Source: Corallibacter vietnamensis (GTDB lineage: Bacteria > Bacteroidota > Bacteroidia > Flavobacteriales > Flavobacteriaceae). Taken from it: DNA of 64,000 nt. Below, in pieces: positions 54,536 through 63,450 of the stretch (positions within the stretch are counted from its first letter, which is position 1; every line of letters begins with the position of its first letter). The DNA lies in NCBI RefSeq assembly GCF_039537875.1, contig NZ_BAABBI010000004.1, positions 1 through 64,000 of the forward strand, given 5' to 3'. Both the position numbers and the translations under genes were made by a program. The notes below the pieces were generated by a model that was not told where the DNA came from, ran no database searches, and saw nothing but the letters and a program-made list of their open reading frames with translations.

Positions 54536-55210
54536 ATGAAAAAACTAGGACTTTTATTTACAGCATTACTAATAGGATTGGTAACTGTATCAGCAGCAGA
54601 AAAAACGTCTGAAAAATTGGTAAACAATTTAGAGATCAACACGCGCTATAATTATACACAACCAATAAGGTTTGTAGAGCGTGGTGTAGAATTCTTAATC
54701 TTTCCTGACGGAAGTTTTGATTTTAACACGCATACCCAATCACCATACTATTCTGGTAATCTTTATTACAGAACATCTACAATTACAAGACGTAGTTCTG
54801 TAAACAGAACATTTGGCGCTCCAAGAACTACGGTTATAAATCGTGTGCAATATTCTCAACCTAGAAATACTGGCGTACTTATAGAACATGATACAGATGG
54901 TAAAGTAAGACGTATTGGTAATGTATTTATTAATTATGATAGAACAGGAAAAATAAAACGTGCAGGATCTGTTTATATGAGCTATAATCGTATTAATGGC
55001 TTATTATCTCAAGTAGGTGGTTTATATATACATTACAATAATTGGGGTCAGGTAATTAATACCAGCGGATTTATAAACCATACAAATAATACAACTTTTG
55101 GGTATAACTCACCGCAAAATGGCACAGTTTATGATACTAATAATTGGTATGACAGTGATGAAGATTTCTATTACTACAAACAGAACGGAAAAACACCAAG
55201 TAAAAAGTAG
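54536..55210 (+). CDS. Exported protein of unknown function (flavobacterial family)
   Basis: The 224-residue protein has a signal peptide cleaved near VTVSAAE. The mature part begins YNYTQPIRFVERGVEFLIFP and has DGSFDFNTH, then three related strand-rich segments (VRRIGNVFINYDRTGKIKRA, GSVYMSYNRINGLLSQVGG, LYIHYNNWGQVINTSGF) that look like a short internal repeat of about 20 residues. I recall the VERGVEF-type start as common in Flavobacteriaceae without a known role. A sigma-54-like promoter lies upstream and a terminator downstream. Confidence 0.75.
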   Translation: MKKLGLLFTALLIGLVTVSAAEKTSEKLVNNLEINTRYNYTQPIRFVERGVEFLIFPDGSFDFNTHTQSPYYSGNLYYRTSTITRRSSVNRTFGAPRTTVINRVQYSQPRNTGVLIEHDTDGKVRRIGNVFINYDRTGKIKRAGSVYMSYNRINGLLSQVGGLYIHYNNWGQVINTSGFINHTNNTTFGYNSPQNGTVYDTNNWYDSDEDFYYYKQNGKTPSKK

Positions 55211-55246
55211 GTATTAGATTTAATATATTTTGTTAGTTAATTTGAT

Positions 55247-55288
55247 AAATCCCAGACAATCTTTTGATTAAGACTGTTTGGGATTTTG
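55247..55288. terminator. Bidirectional terminator
   Basis: AAATCCCAGACAATCTT, a 6-base loop, and AAGACTGTTTGGGATTTT form a long stem with two mismatches and a T tract, between the convergent exported-protein and esterase genes. Confidence 0.85.
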
Positions 55289-55314
55289 TTTTGCATAAAG
55301 AAACAAACCTGTTT

Positions 55315-56130
55315 CTAATTATCATTTAGTGACCAAATAAGCGCTTTTTCTTTAGTAGCTCTAAAAATAGTATGGTGTTTCTCTTTTGGTTCATCAGCGT
55401 ATTTCCATGTAAGTGTTTCTGGCGCATGGCTTATTAAGGCCTTTTCAACACTGCGAGTGTATTGCGAGATATCTTCAACACTAGAACCTGCAAACCAAAG
55501 TTTTAACTTTGTGTCAGGCAATTTAGAAAGTAACATTTCTGCATGGCTTGATAAATAATGATTATTCCACCAAAGCGACGGATCCATAGCGATGTAAAAA
55601 TTAAATGCTGTTGGTTGCACAAAAAACGTTTCCATAACAAATAGTCCAGCAAGCGACTCTCCTATTATACCTTTTACTTTAGTAGTTCGGTAAATTGCGT
55701 TTATTTCAGGCATTAACTCTTCTGTAATAAATGCTCTAAAATTTTTAGCGCCATCTGTTATAGGACAATATTGTTTATCGTCTTCTGCTTCTGAAGCTCC
55801 TGTTAAATCTCTTCCGCGTTCTGTGTTCTCAATACCAACCAGTATAAACGGTGGTATTTTATTTTCTGATAACAGTTTGCTTAATGTATTAGCAATATGC
55901 GGAAAATCTTCTTTTACGCCTCCATCTGGCATATACAACACCGGAAAACTATCTGTTGATGTGTCATATCCTGGTGGTGTCCAAATATTAATAATACGCG
56001 TTTCGTTTACATGTTTTGAAACAATTGTTATGGTATCATGATTTGGTACCGGATCACGATACGTAGCTTGCTTACTTTTACAGTTTACGAGCAAAACCAA
56101 AATACCAATAAATGCATATATTTTTTTCAT
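55315..56130 (-). CDS. Exported alpha/beta-hydrolase esterase (lipoprotein)
   Basis: The 271-residue protein has a lipoprotein signal ending VLLVNC (Cys17). The PF00756-type domain shows RIINIWTPPGYDTSTDSFPV, LYMPDGGVKEDFPH, the nucleophile elbow GIIGESLAGLFVMETF (Ser in GESLAG), YIAMDPSLWWNN and a late His in EPKEKHHTIFRA. It should be an ester hydrolase facing the periplasm, similar in type to IroE/ferric-enterobactin esterases. The substrate is unknown. The esterase at 18201 belongs to the same superfamily. Confidence 0.88.
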   Translation of the reverse strand: MKKIYAFIGILVLLVNCKSKQATYRDPVPNHDTITIVSKHVNETRIINIWTPPGYDTSTDSFPVLYMPDGGVKEDFPHIANTLSKLLSENKIPPFILVGIENTERGRDLTGASEAEDDKQYCPITDGAKNFRAFITEELMPEINAIYRTTKVKGIIGESLAGLFVMETFFVQPTAFNFYIAMDPSLWWNNHYLSSHAEMLLSKLPDTKLKLWFAGSSVEDISQYTRSVEKALISHAPETLTWKYADEPKEKHHTIFRATKEKALIWSLNDN

Positions 56131-56193
56131 AAGTCTATCTTTTAAGCTTACTTATTTATAAGAGAATCTCTTTATAGTTTATCACCCTAAAAA

Positions 56194-56766
56194 CTACAAA
56201 ATTTTAATTACTTTACAAGGATTTCCATAAGCTAAAACATTGTCAGGCACATCTTTAGTCACTACACTTCCTGCTCCTATGGTTACATTATTACCTATGG
56301 TGACTCCAGGAAAAATCACAGAGTTACCTCCTACCCAAACATTGTCTCCTATAGTTACAGGTTTTGTTGATGTCAGGTAGCGTGATGTATTGCCTTCTGT
56401 AATGATTCTTTCTGAAGCTTTTAAAGGATGTGTTGCCGTGTAAATTTGTACATATGGTGCTATTAAACCGTTTTTTCCAATGGTTATTTTGTTATTGTCT
56501 AAAAACATACAATTGGTATTCACAAAGGTATTTGCGCCTATAGAAATATTCTTGCCATAGTCACAAAAAAAGGGTGTTTCAATCCAAACATCAGGACCCT
56601 TATACTCAAAAAGAGCACGTAGTATGTCCTCTCGTGTTTCTGCTAATTCTGAATCTAAATTATTGTATTGTTTTAAAAGTTTTCTGGCATTGTGGTACAT
56701 AGCAATCAACTCTGGGTCTCTAGAATTGTAATGATCGCCATTTAGCATTTTTTCTTTTTCTGTCAC
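56194..56766 (-). CDS. Sugar O-acetyltransferase of the maltose acetyltransferase type
   Basis: The 190-residue protein begins MTEKEKMLNGDHYNSRDPEL, the typical N-terminal mac domain, followed by the left-handed beta-helix built of hexapeptide repeats (ISIGANTFVNTNCMFLDNNK, VTIGDNVWVGGNSVIFPGVT, IGNNVTIGAGSVVTKDV). The active-site His is in IYTATHPLKASERI. It transfers acetyl from acetyl-CoA to a sugar. It follows the esterase gene by 63 bases on the same strand. Confidence 0.93.
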   Translation of the reverse strand: MTEKEKMLNGDHYNSRDPELIAMYHNARKLLKQYNNLDSELAETREDILRALFEYKGPDVWIETPFFCDYGKNISIGANTFVNTNCMFLDNNKITIGKNGLIAPYVQIYTATHPLKASERIITEGNTSRYLTSTKPVTIGDNVWVGGNSVIFPGVTIGNNVTIGAGSVVTKDVPDNVLAYGNPCKVIKIL

Positions 56767-56925
56767 CTTATTATTAAAAATTTATTTATTTCTTATTTTT
56801 CTTCTATCACTGCAAGTAACTAGTTCTCTATTCATTAACAAGCAGGTTATTCTTGTTGCTTTGTTAATATCGGTGTATATTTTTTGAATTATTATTATTC
56901 AAATCTTAATAATACGTTATTGGCA

Positions 56926-57312
56926 TTATATTTCATAAATCTCAATAGGCAAATTATCAGGATCACTAAAAAACGTAAATCGCTTTCCTGTAAACTCATC
57001 AATCCTGACAGGCTCTGAATCAACACCTCTTGATGCCAAAAAATCTCTTGTTCCATCAACATCGTTCACGCCAAATGATATATGGCGCAAGCCTGTTGCT
57101 TCAGGTCTTGATACGCGTTGTGGCGGATTTGGAAAAGAAAATAACTCAATCAGGTACACGCCGTTTAGTGATAAATCTAGCTTGTAGGAGTCTCGCTCTG
57201 CTCTATAAACTTCATGACTAATTTCAAATCCTAAAACCTCTGTATAAAAACGCTTTGATTTTTCATAATCTGAACAAATAATTGCAATATGATGTAACCG
57301 TTCTATCTTCAT
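56926..57312 (-). CDS. VOC/glyoxalase-family protein
   Basis: The 128-residue protein has two beta-alpha-beta-beta-beta modules: LHHIAIICSDYEKSKRFYTE and TGLRHISFGVNDVDGTRDFL. The putative metal ligands are the first His, Glu in LIELFSF, the second His and Glu in PIEIYEI, in the glyoxalase pattern. It resembles the YaeR/GloA2 branch of lactoylglutathione-lyase-like proteins. It lies next to the tandem array, separated by 177 bp. Confidence 0.88.
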   Translation of the reverse strand: MKIERLHHIAIICSDYEKSKRFYTEVLGFEISHEVYRAERDSYKLDLSLNGVYLIELFSFPNPPQRVSRPEATGLRHISFGVNDVDGTRDFLASRGVDSEPVRIDEFTGKRFTFFSDPDNLPIEIYEI

Positions 57313-57489
57313 TTTTTTGTGCCTAGTTTCTTATTCTTAACTATTGTGGTTATTATTTACTACACCCGAAAGATAACGAACGTTTTTATATTGGTTTATA
57401 TGCTGTGGCCATTTGTTTGTTATTATTAGTAAGGTTGCCTAGATGTTGCATGCATACTGTATGAAATTCAGTACAGGATTGAGCATGAC

Positions 57490-58601
57490 AAGTTTGTGGT
57501 GGTTAATCAGAACTTTGTGGTGGTCAATCAGAACTTTGCGGTGGTCAATCAGAACTTTGCGGTGGTCAATCAGAACTTTGTGGTGGTCAATCAGAACTTT
57601 GCGGTGGTTAATCAGAACTTTGTGGTGGTCAATCAGAACTTTGCGGTGGTTAATCAGAACTTTGCGGTGGTTAATCAGAACTTTGCGGTGGTCAATCAGA
57701 ACTTTGTGGTGGTCAATCAGAACTTTGCGGTGGTTAATCAGAACTTTGTGGTGGTCAATCAGAACTTTGCGGTGGTTAATCAGAACTTTGCGGTGGTTAA
57801 TCAGAACTTTGCGGTGGTTAATCAGAACTTTGCGGTGGTCAATCAGAACTTTGTGGTGAGCAATCAGAACTTTGTACCAATCAATCAGAACTTTGTACCA
57901 CCTAATCAGAACTTTGTACCACCTAATCAGAACTTTGTACCAATCAATCAGAACTTTGTGGTGGTTAATCAGAACTTTGAGGTGGTCAATCAGAACTTTG
58001 TGGTGGTCAATCAGAACTTTGTGGTGGTTAATCAGAACTTTGTGGTGGTCAATCAGAACTTTGTACCAGTCAATCAGAACTTTGTACCACCTAATCAGAA
58101 CTTTGTACCAATCAATCAGAACTCTGGAACGGTTAATCAGAACTCTGGAACGGTTAATCAGAACTCTGGAATGGCTAATTAGAACTCTGGAATGGTTAAT
58201 CAGAACTCTGGAACGGTTAATCAGAAGTCTGGAATGGTTAATCAGAACTCTGGAATGGCTAATCAGAACTCTGGAACGGTTAATCAGAACTCTGGAATGG
58301 TTAATCAGAACTCTGGAACGGTTAATCAGAACTCTGGAATGGTTAATCAGAACTCTGGAATGGTTAATCAGAACTCTGGAACGACTAATCAGAACTCTGG
58401 AATGGCTAATCAGAACTCTGGAACGACTAATCAGAACTCTGGAATGGCTAATCAGAACTCTGGAACGGTTAATCAGAACTCTGGAACGGTTAATCAGAAG
58501 TCTGGAACGGTTAATCAGAACTCTGGAATGGTTAATCAGAACTCTGGAATGGTTAATCAAAACTTTGTGGTGGTAACCAAAAGTTTGTAATGGTTGATTA
58601 G
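57490..58601. repeat. 21-bp tandem array of about 53 units
   Basis: The array has constant phase from 57490: 51 units of exactly 21 bp to 58560 without an insertion or deletion, then two degenerate units. Each unit has a constant core AATCAGAACT(T/C)TG and an 8-base variable part. Three unit types occur in blocks: A (GTGGTGGT or GCGGTGGT) in units 1-18 and 23-27, B (GTACCA..) in units 19-22 and 28-30, C (CTGGAACG or CTGGAATG) in units 31-51. Units 5-10 and 11-17 form a higher-order repeat of about 126 bp. Because 21 is a multiple of three, several frames stay open, giving heptad peptides such as NQNFVVV, but no frame has a convincing start. It fills most of the 1.45-kb gap. Confidence 0.95.
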
Positions 58602-58615
58602 GAGTAAGCGTGAAT

Positions 58616-58752
58616 TGGCAACGGTTTGGCTATGCGTAGTTCGGGATTAAAATGCACTTCACATTCAGTTTGCCGTTATGTTTTTTAATATTCATTTACT
58701 TTAAGTTTAGCACCAAAACCCGCATTACGTATAGCCGTTGTTGTGGTGTCGT
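58616..58752 (-). repeat. Long palindromic repeat unit R11 (inverted orientation)
   Basis: It reads GGCAACGGTTTGGCTATGCG at one end and ATTACGTATAGCCGTTGTTG at the other, so the outer ends pair as CAACGG/CCGTTG and GGCTATGCGTA/TACGTATAGCC. It is the clearest case of outer-end symmetry. It lies 3' of the minus-strand PLD gene, the same gene-repeat relation as in the left block. Confidence 0.85.
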
Positions 58753-58761
58753 ATTTTATTT

Positions 58762-60333
58762 TCATATTGGAAATCCTTCTCTCCTTAATTCACTTTTTTC
58801 TTGTTCGTTAAAGTTCTTCCTAATCAATTCCATCCTTGTTCTATTTTCCCTTTTCTGTCTTATCCAATGATATAAATTCCCAATTTTAGATTCGGTTAAA
58901 GACCAAATACCTTCTGGATTAATCGACTTGTTATAGCGAAATGATTTCCATTCTTCCGTTCTGTCCTTTTGACGAGTTCTAATTCTCCCTAATGGACGTT
59001 CTTCGTCAAATACTAAGTACCAAGCATCAACGATATCTTGTTGAATTTCGTCAGGGAGTTCATCGATTCTATCTCTTAAAGCACTATTAAATCTATTTTG
59101 AAAATTAGCTTTATTCGGATTTTCTCTTTCTAAAAGGTCATTGACAAATCTTGTGGCAGTATCTATTGGTGTCCTGCTTTTCGAAGACAAATCGAGTATG
59201 TCATTTATTTTTTCCATTATATCCAACTTTTTACCCGATTTGTTGGCTTTTTTTATTCCCTGAATCCAAGTGCCAAGTCGTACGCCTTTATATTCATATC
59301 GTTGACTCAAACCAATATTTTCTCCTTCATCAACTGCTTCTTGGAGTAACTTTAATTTAGTGTCCGCTTTCCATTCTTGCCACAACTTGTGGGCATCGCC
59401 AAAGTAAAAATGCTCCTGTTTTAGTTGTTTTTCGTGGTCTTCTGGTAGTATTTTATTTTTGTGATAAATCTTTTGTTTCAGATACCAATTATAAAGTGAA
59501 GGGTTTTTGTAATCTCTTGGAACTGTAACGCTATATTTTTCTCCTTTATCGCGATTTTCCTTTTTGAACTCTTTGAATAATTCAAAGAAATCAGGCCAAG
59601 AGTTCAAGTAGTCTTCAGTTATTGCAGGAATATAATCGGAGTCATTTTTGTATGAAGGTGGTTTTGATTCAATTTTGCCTAAAGTATCCTTGTCGAACTT
59701 CAGTTTTTTTCTTTTGTCAAAAGCTTTTTTATTTGACTTTACAAATTCAAATTCCGCATTTGTTTTTGATTCAGGCCAAATGAAACCTGATTGTTCTAAG
59801 TCAACAAGAACTTCTGTCGTCAATTTTTGAACGTTTTTATCTGTTCCTTTGAGAATTGGGTCGAAGTATTCTTCAAATTGCCTTACTAATTTTTTCCCTT
59901 GCTGATTATTCTTTGAAAACTCAAAAAATGTAGAGGCTTCTATATTATCAAATAGTCCAAAACTTGTCAAGTTTGAAGAACCTGTAATAAAGCGATAATT
60001 GTGCTTGCCTTGAAAAAAATAGATTTTTGGGTGAAACATTATTTGGTCACTTGTGCAGAAAATCCAAGTGTCAATGTTGTTGTCGATTAAAAATTGAAGA
60101 GCTTCTCTCGAAGTTCCTTTTGGTACAATTCCAAGATAGAACTTTAATGACTTAAATTTTTTAGAAGCTTCAAGTAGTTCTTTCTTAATTCGGTTTATTC
60201 CTGACATTTTCGTAAAAGCAGAAAACCCAACAAAAGAGTAGTAGTCATCATTTTTAAACGAATCAATCATATAATGTCCAACCGTATTGGTATGGTCTTT
60301 ATGAAGTCCGTGTCCTAAAAATTCAACTCTCAT
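58762..60333 (-). CDS. PLD-like nuclease fused to helicase-associated domains
   Basis: The 523-residue protein has an N-terminal phospholipase-D-like domain with His101-Pro-Lys103 and Gly-Ser-Ser-Asn at 118-121 (FHPKIYFFQG, FITGSSNLTSFG), one HKD-type active site as in PLD nucleases that dimerise. Residues from about 290 contain at least two helicase-associated (HA) DNA-binding modules, for example SLYNWYLKQKIYHKNKILP and GVRLGTWIQGIKKANKSGKK, with a third at the C-terminus. The helicase that usually accompanies these domains is absent. It is likely a DNA-acting, possibly defence, protein carried as a single-gene unit. Confidence 0.8.
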   Translation of the reverse strand: MRVEFLGHGLHKDHTNTVGHYMIDSFKNDDYYSFVGFSAFTKMSGINRIKKELLEASKKFKSLKFYLGIVPKGTSREALQFLIDNNIDTWIFCTSDQIMFHPKIYFFQGKHNYRFITGSSNLTSFGLFDNIEASTFFEFSKNNQQGKKLVRQFEEYFDPILKGTDKNVQKLTTEVLVDLEQSGFIWPESKTNAEFEFVKSNKKAFDKRKKLKFDKDTLGKIESKPPSYKNDSDYIPAITEDYLNSWPDFFELFKEFKKENRDKGEKYSVTVPRDYKNPSLYNWYLKQKIYHKNKILPEDHEKQLKQEHFYFGDAHKLWQEWKADTKLKLLQEAVDEGENIGLSQRYEYKGVRLGTWIQGIKKANKSGKKLDIMEKINDILDLSSKSRTPIDTATRFVNDLLERENPNKANFQNRFNSALRDRIDELPDEIQQDIVDAWYLVFDEERPLGRIRTRQKDRTEEWKSFRYNKSINPEGIWSLTESKIGNLYHWIRQKRENRTRMELIRKNFNEQEKSELRREGFPI

Positions 60334-60364
60334 TTCGTTTTTTTATATGCACCACAACAATTGT

Positions 60365-60386
60365 ATAAACACACTATTGTGTTTAT
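60365..60386. promoter_or_regulatory. Perfect 9-bp dyad upstream of the PLD gene
   Basis: ATAAACACA-CTAT-TGTGTTTAT is a perfect inverted repeat starting 31 bases before the PLD gene start on the opposite strand. Its position and symmetry suggest an operator for a dimeric regulator. No regulator gene adjoins it. Confidence 0.5.
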
Positions 60387-60480
60387 CTATATTATGTTTA
60401 TACCTCTAAAATAGTTAAAATTCTTAAAAACTGATCTGGTTTTAAGGTTATTTGTGTGTTAGGCTGGTAGTAAATAAAAA

Positions 60481-60580
60481 CTGAATAGAAAATCCGCGAG
60501 GATTTTGCTTCGCCAGTTCGCTTTGCTCGTGTCAGAAGTAGGCTAGAACAAGTAATTACTTATAGCTATTGTTGGCAACA
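60481..60580 (-). repeat. Partial long repeat unit R12 (inverted orientation)
   Basis: It contains GATTTTGCTTCGCCAGTTCG, CTTTGCTCGTGTCAGAAGTA and the end TTATAGCTATTGTTGGC. This is the left half of the family (as at 11296); the right half is not recognisable in the 120 bp before it. It follows the 3' end of the HExxH gene. Confidence 0.8.
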
Positions 60581-60581
60581 G

Positions 60582-61502
60582 TTATTTATATTTCCAGTTA
60601 GTTAAAATATCAGCTATTTCTTTTCCAACTTCTTTTTCTAATCGAGTTGATAATTCCGAGTCAGTAAGAACTTTTGTTTTACTTAAGTCTGTATTTATTA
60701 AAAACTCTCGAAGTTTTATTAAAATATCAGTTTTATTTGAATCTAATATTGATTTTGCGTTTTGATAAAGTTGCATTTGAAACCATTCATAGTTTTGAGG
60801 CGTTAGCTTTTGGACATATTTTTCTTCAAAATCATTGAGAGTTTTAAATTCGACCATTCTATCTCCAGATTGTATTACGAATTCAGGATACGTGTTCATC
60901 AACGGGTAAGATGAATTCAATTTTTCTTTTATGAAAGAATACATACTCAATGTCGCAAATAATTCTTGTAACCATTTTCTTTGAGGTTTAGTTCCTTCTT
61001 TAAAATGATAAAGATGAGCTAATTCGTGAATTGATAAGGTCTCTCGATAAAAGAGGTCTAAATCTATATTCTCTCCGTAAACAGTCTTTAATGAAGTCAA
61101 ATATTGTTCAGGTAGTTGGGAAATCATTTTTTCCACTTCCATTGAAATTATTGATTTATCCAGTCCAAGTATTATATTTCCTTTTCCAGCTTGAGGTAAA
61201 CCAGGTGGTGGAAAATAAGCGTATTTACTCCACTCTCTATTTTCAATAAATAAGACAACAAAATTTAAATCAGTCTGAAAAATTTTGTCAAAATATAGTT
61301 TAGCCTTGTTAAGGTTGTTAAGAGTCTCTGTTGTGGTTTTAATTGAATCATTTGAAACCAAAATTTTAAAAGTGTAATCAGTTTTCAGTTCAATTAATCC
61401 ACTATGAATAGAAGTGTCAATCCAAGATTCTTGACCTTTTAATTGAGTTGATAAACAACACATTAAAAGTACAATTAGATTAGTTAATGTTGATTTTTTC
61501 AT
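60582..61502 (-). CDS. Exported HExxH zinc-peptidase-like protein
   Basis: The 306-residue protein has a signal peptide (MCCLSTQLKGQ). Near residue 158 it has HELAH, and 17 residues after the second His a Glu in WLQELFATLS, the gluzincin arrangement of two His and one Glu around zinc. The remaining 150 residues are helical. It is therefore probably a periplasmic metallopeptidase, but no named family is recognised. It stands alone between two repeat units in the right accessory block. Confidence 0.72.
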   Translation of the reverse strand: MKKSTLTNLIVLLMCCLSTQLKGQESWIDTSIHSGLIELKTDYTFKILVSNDSIKTTTETLNNLNKAKLYFDKIFQTDLNFVVLFIENREWSKYAYFPPPGLPQAGKGNIILGLDKSIISMEVEKMISQLPEQYLTSLKTVYGENIDLDLFYRETLSIHELAHLYHFKEGTKPQRKWLQELFATLSMYSFIKEKLNSSYPLMNTYPEFVIQSGDRMVEFKTLNDFEEKYVQKLTPQNYEWFQMQLYQNAKSILDSNKTDILIKLREFLINTDLSKTKVLTDSELSTRLEKEVGKEIADILTNWKYK

Positions 61503-61516
61503 AGTCCTGTTTAATT

Positions 61517-61753
61517 GTGTACAACGGGTTTGGCTATGGTTTCGTTGCGTGTTTAAACACTAAAGTTAGCAAATAAATCACAGATAGAAAGTCCGAGAGA
61601 CACGAACACGAAGTGCGAACTGTACGTTGGTGAATTTTTGTAAGTAGGCTAGAACTAGCAAAATCAGGATTGATATATGATGATGCTTATAAAAGTACTT
61701 TAGCCAAAAATTAGTTAGTTTTTACTTGTTTTTTACCACAGTACTTTGTTAGC
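61517..61753 (-). repeat. Long palindromic repeat unit R13 (long form, inverted)
   Basis: It is the reverse complement of the R2/R5 form, with GACACGAACACGAAGTGCGA, ATATATGATGATGCTTATAA and ACCACAGTACTTTGTTAGC. It lies about 55-58 kb from R2 and R5 in the opposite orientation. It follows the 3' end of the 227-residue membrane protein gene. Confidence 0.9.
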
Positions 61754-62432
61754 TATCGTTTTTATTTTTCTTTCTATAACTGATTACTTGAATTATAAAG
61801 AATATCCCACCTGCTAGAGAAGCAACCAATAGCCCATAATTTGGACTAGAATTACCTTTTGGTTCAATAAAGATAAAGGCAATTACAACGGCTATGATAA
61901 CTAATCCCATAAAAATTGCTGATATCAGTCCGTAATTGCTTTCGTAAATATTCTTGGCTCGTTTTATTTCTATTGAATCATCGGTTGATTTGGACTTTAT
62001 CGTTTCTTCCAATTTTTCATAGAAAAAAGGAAAGTCATTATTTTCTCCGATCATTGAGAATTTATATTTCTTTTTGTCTTTTGTACGAATTCTTAAGAGG
62101 TCAAAATACTGTTCAGGCTGGAACATATAATCTTTGATATTTTGCCACTTTATTAACTGGTCACTTTTATTATGTAGTAAAAATTGTTTTTGCCAATTAA
62201 CTTGAATACCGTCTTCTTTCATTTCAAGCTCTACCTGTCCATTGGGTATTTTTTTAGTAAATCGACTAGTTATATACCAAACTCCGCCATAAATGACTAT
62301 AAATGAAAGCTTATTCAAATCATCAAATAACTTAAATAGAGGAATTGTTGCAATAGCAGCTAGAATGGGCGACCCCAAATAATGGAGTAGATAAAGTCCA
62401 CGAGAGGCAACATTTAATTCAATTTTATTCAT
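61749..62432 (-). CDS. Membrane protein of unknown function
   Basis: The 227-residue protein has two membrane segments near the N-terminus (about residues 20-55), a soluble middle with a PH-like strand pattern (VELEMKEDGIQVNWQKQFLL, IKWQNIKDYMFQPEQYFDLL), and two more membrane segments at about 168-188 and 198-215. The order TM pair, PH-like domain, TM pair resembles bacterial PH-domain membrane proteins, but no name is secure. It stands alone between repeat units. Confidence 0.65.
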   Translation of the reverse strand: MNKIELNVASRGLYLLHYLGSPILAAIATIPLFKLFDDLNKLSFIVIYGGVWYITSRFTKKIPNGQVELEMKEDGIQVNWQKQFLLHNKSDQLIKWQNIKDYMFQPEQYFDLLRIRTKDKKKYKFSMIGENNDFPFFYEKLEETIKSKSTDDSIEIKRAKNIYESNYGLISAIFMGLVIIAVVIAFIFIEPKGNSSPNYGLLVASLAGGIFFIIQVISYRKKNKNDS

Positions 62433-62448
62433 TTATCATTTTTGGTAA

Positions 62449-62618
62449 TGGTAGCTAATGGTTTTGTATATGATACGTTGCGTGTTTAAGCACTAAAGTT
62501 AGCAAATAAATCACAGATAGAAAGTCCGAGAGACACGAGCACGAAGTGCGAACTGTACGTTAGTAAATTTTTGTAAGTAGGCTAGAACTAGCAATAAATT
62601 ATATGCATTATTGGCAGT
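62449..62618 (-). repeat. Long palindromic repeat unit R14 (inverted orientation)
   Basis: It starts with ATGGTTTTGTATATGATACG, includes TTTAAGCACTAAAGTTAGCA and GACACGAGCACGAAGTGCGA, and ends TAAATTATATGCATTATTGG. Its first 120 bp are nearly identical to R13 and R15, but the far end is the short form. It follows the metallophosphoesterase gene. Confidence 0.9.
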
Positions 62619-62623
62619 AGTTT

Positions 62624-63436
62624 TTATATTTCCATTTCTACCATTTCCGCTCTTGCTCCAAAACGGATTGGTAAAATACTTGTTCCTATTCCTTTTGATA
62701 TGTACATTTTTGGTTCGGATTCTTTATACCAACCTTTTAAATATTTTCCACTTCCTTGAGGTTTAAAAGGAACAATTCCTAAAAATGTAATTTGTCCTCC
62801 GTGAGTATGTCCAGAAAGTACTAAATCAATATTGATATTCCCTTTTTGTTTTATTATTACATCTCTGTGTTCAGGACAATGTGACAAAACAATATTGGTT
62901 TCAGTTCCTTTTAGGTTTTTAACTGCTTTTACGAAATCAGCGTTTCCTCCAACAAAATCGTCAATTCCGATTATTGAGATTTCTCGATTTTTAATTGAAA
63001 TTGTTCTGTTCTCATTTATCAATAATTCACAATTATTTTTAGAATAAATATTTTTAAGTTCTGTCAGATTTACATTTCCCCAATATTCCCAATTTCCAGT
63101 TATCGCATATTTTTTAATCGAATTATCAATTAATTCAAGGAATTCGTTCAGAGATTTTATTTTTTCTGTTTTATCAACTGAATCTCCAGTTATAAATATT
63201 AAATCAGGTTTTATTGAGTTTATTTTTTTTGCAATAGATTTGTGAAAATATCTTAATTGGTCAAAATGTAAATCCGAAATCTGAATGATTTTTATTTTGT
63301 CTTTTTGTGATTTTGAGATATCAAAGTAATTCCAGTCAATTACATATTTTTCAAACCAAAGAGAGTCCAAAAGCACTAATCCAATTGAGGCTAAAATTCC
63401 TCTTTTAATAAATTTTCTTCTGGTTAAGTTCTTCAT
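62624..63436 (-). CDS. Membrane-anchored metallophosphoesterase (YaeI/YkuE-like)
   Basis: The 270-residue protein has an N-terminal basic RRKFIKRG stretch and one hydrophobic segment, like a Tat-type anchor. The calcineurin-like metal motifs are QISDLHFD, ITGDSVD, TGNWEYWG, VLSHCPEH and LSGHTHGGQ. In most members the third motif is GNHD or GNHE; here it is GNWE, a change I believe is shared by a subgroup. It probably cleaves a phosphoester on a lipid or envelope compound. It is a single gene between repeat units. Confidence 0.88.
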   Translation of the reverse strand: MKNLTRRKFIKRGILASIGLVLLDSLWFEKYVIDWNYFDISKSQKDKIKIIQISDLHFDQLRYFHKSIAKKINSIKPDLIFITGDSVDKTEKIKSLNEFLELIDNSIKKYAITGNWEYWGNVNLTELKNIYSKNNCELLINENRTISIKNREISIIGIDDFVGGNADFVKAVKNLKGTETNIVLSHCPEHRDVIIKQKGNINIDLVLSGHTHGGQITFLGIVPFKPQGSGKYLKGWYKESEPKMYISKGIGTSILPIRFGARAEMVEMEI

Positions 63437-63450
63437 TTTTTCAATTACTG

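Noticed and set aside
57439..58560. 373-residue minus-strand heptad protein across the tandem array
   Set aside because: It starts from a TTG inside the array, has no ribosome site, and three other frames of the array are open for the same reason (unit length divisible by three).
57490..58601. CRISPR array
   Set aside because: The unit is 21 bp, the variable part is only about 8 bases with three recurring types, and no cas genes are present.
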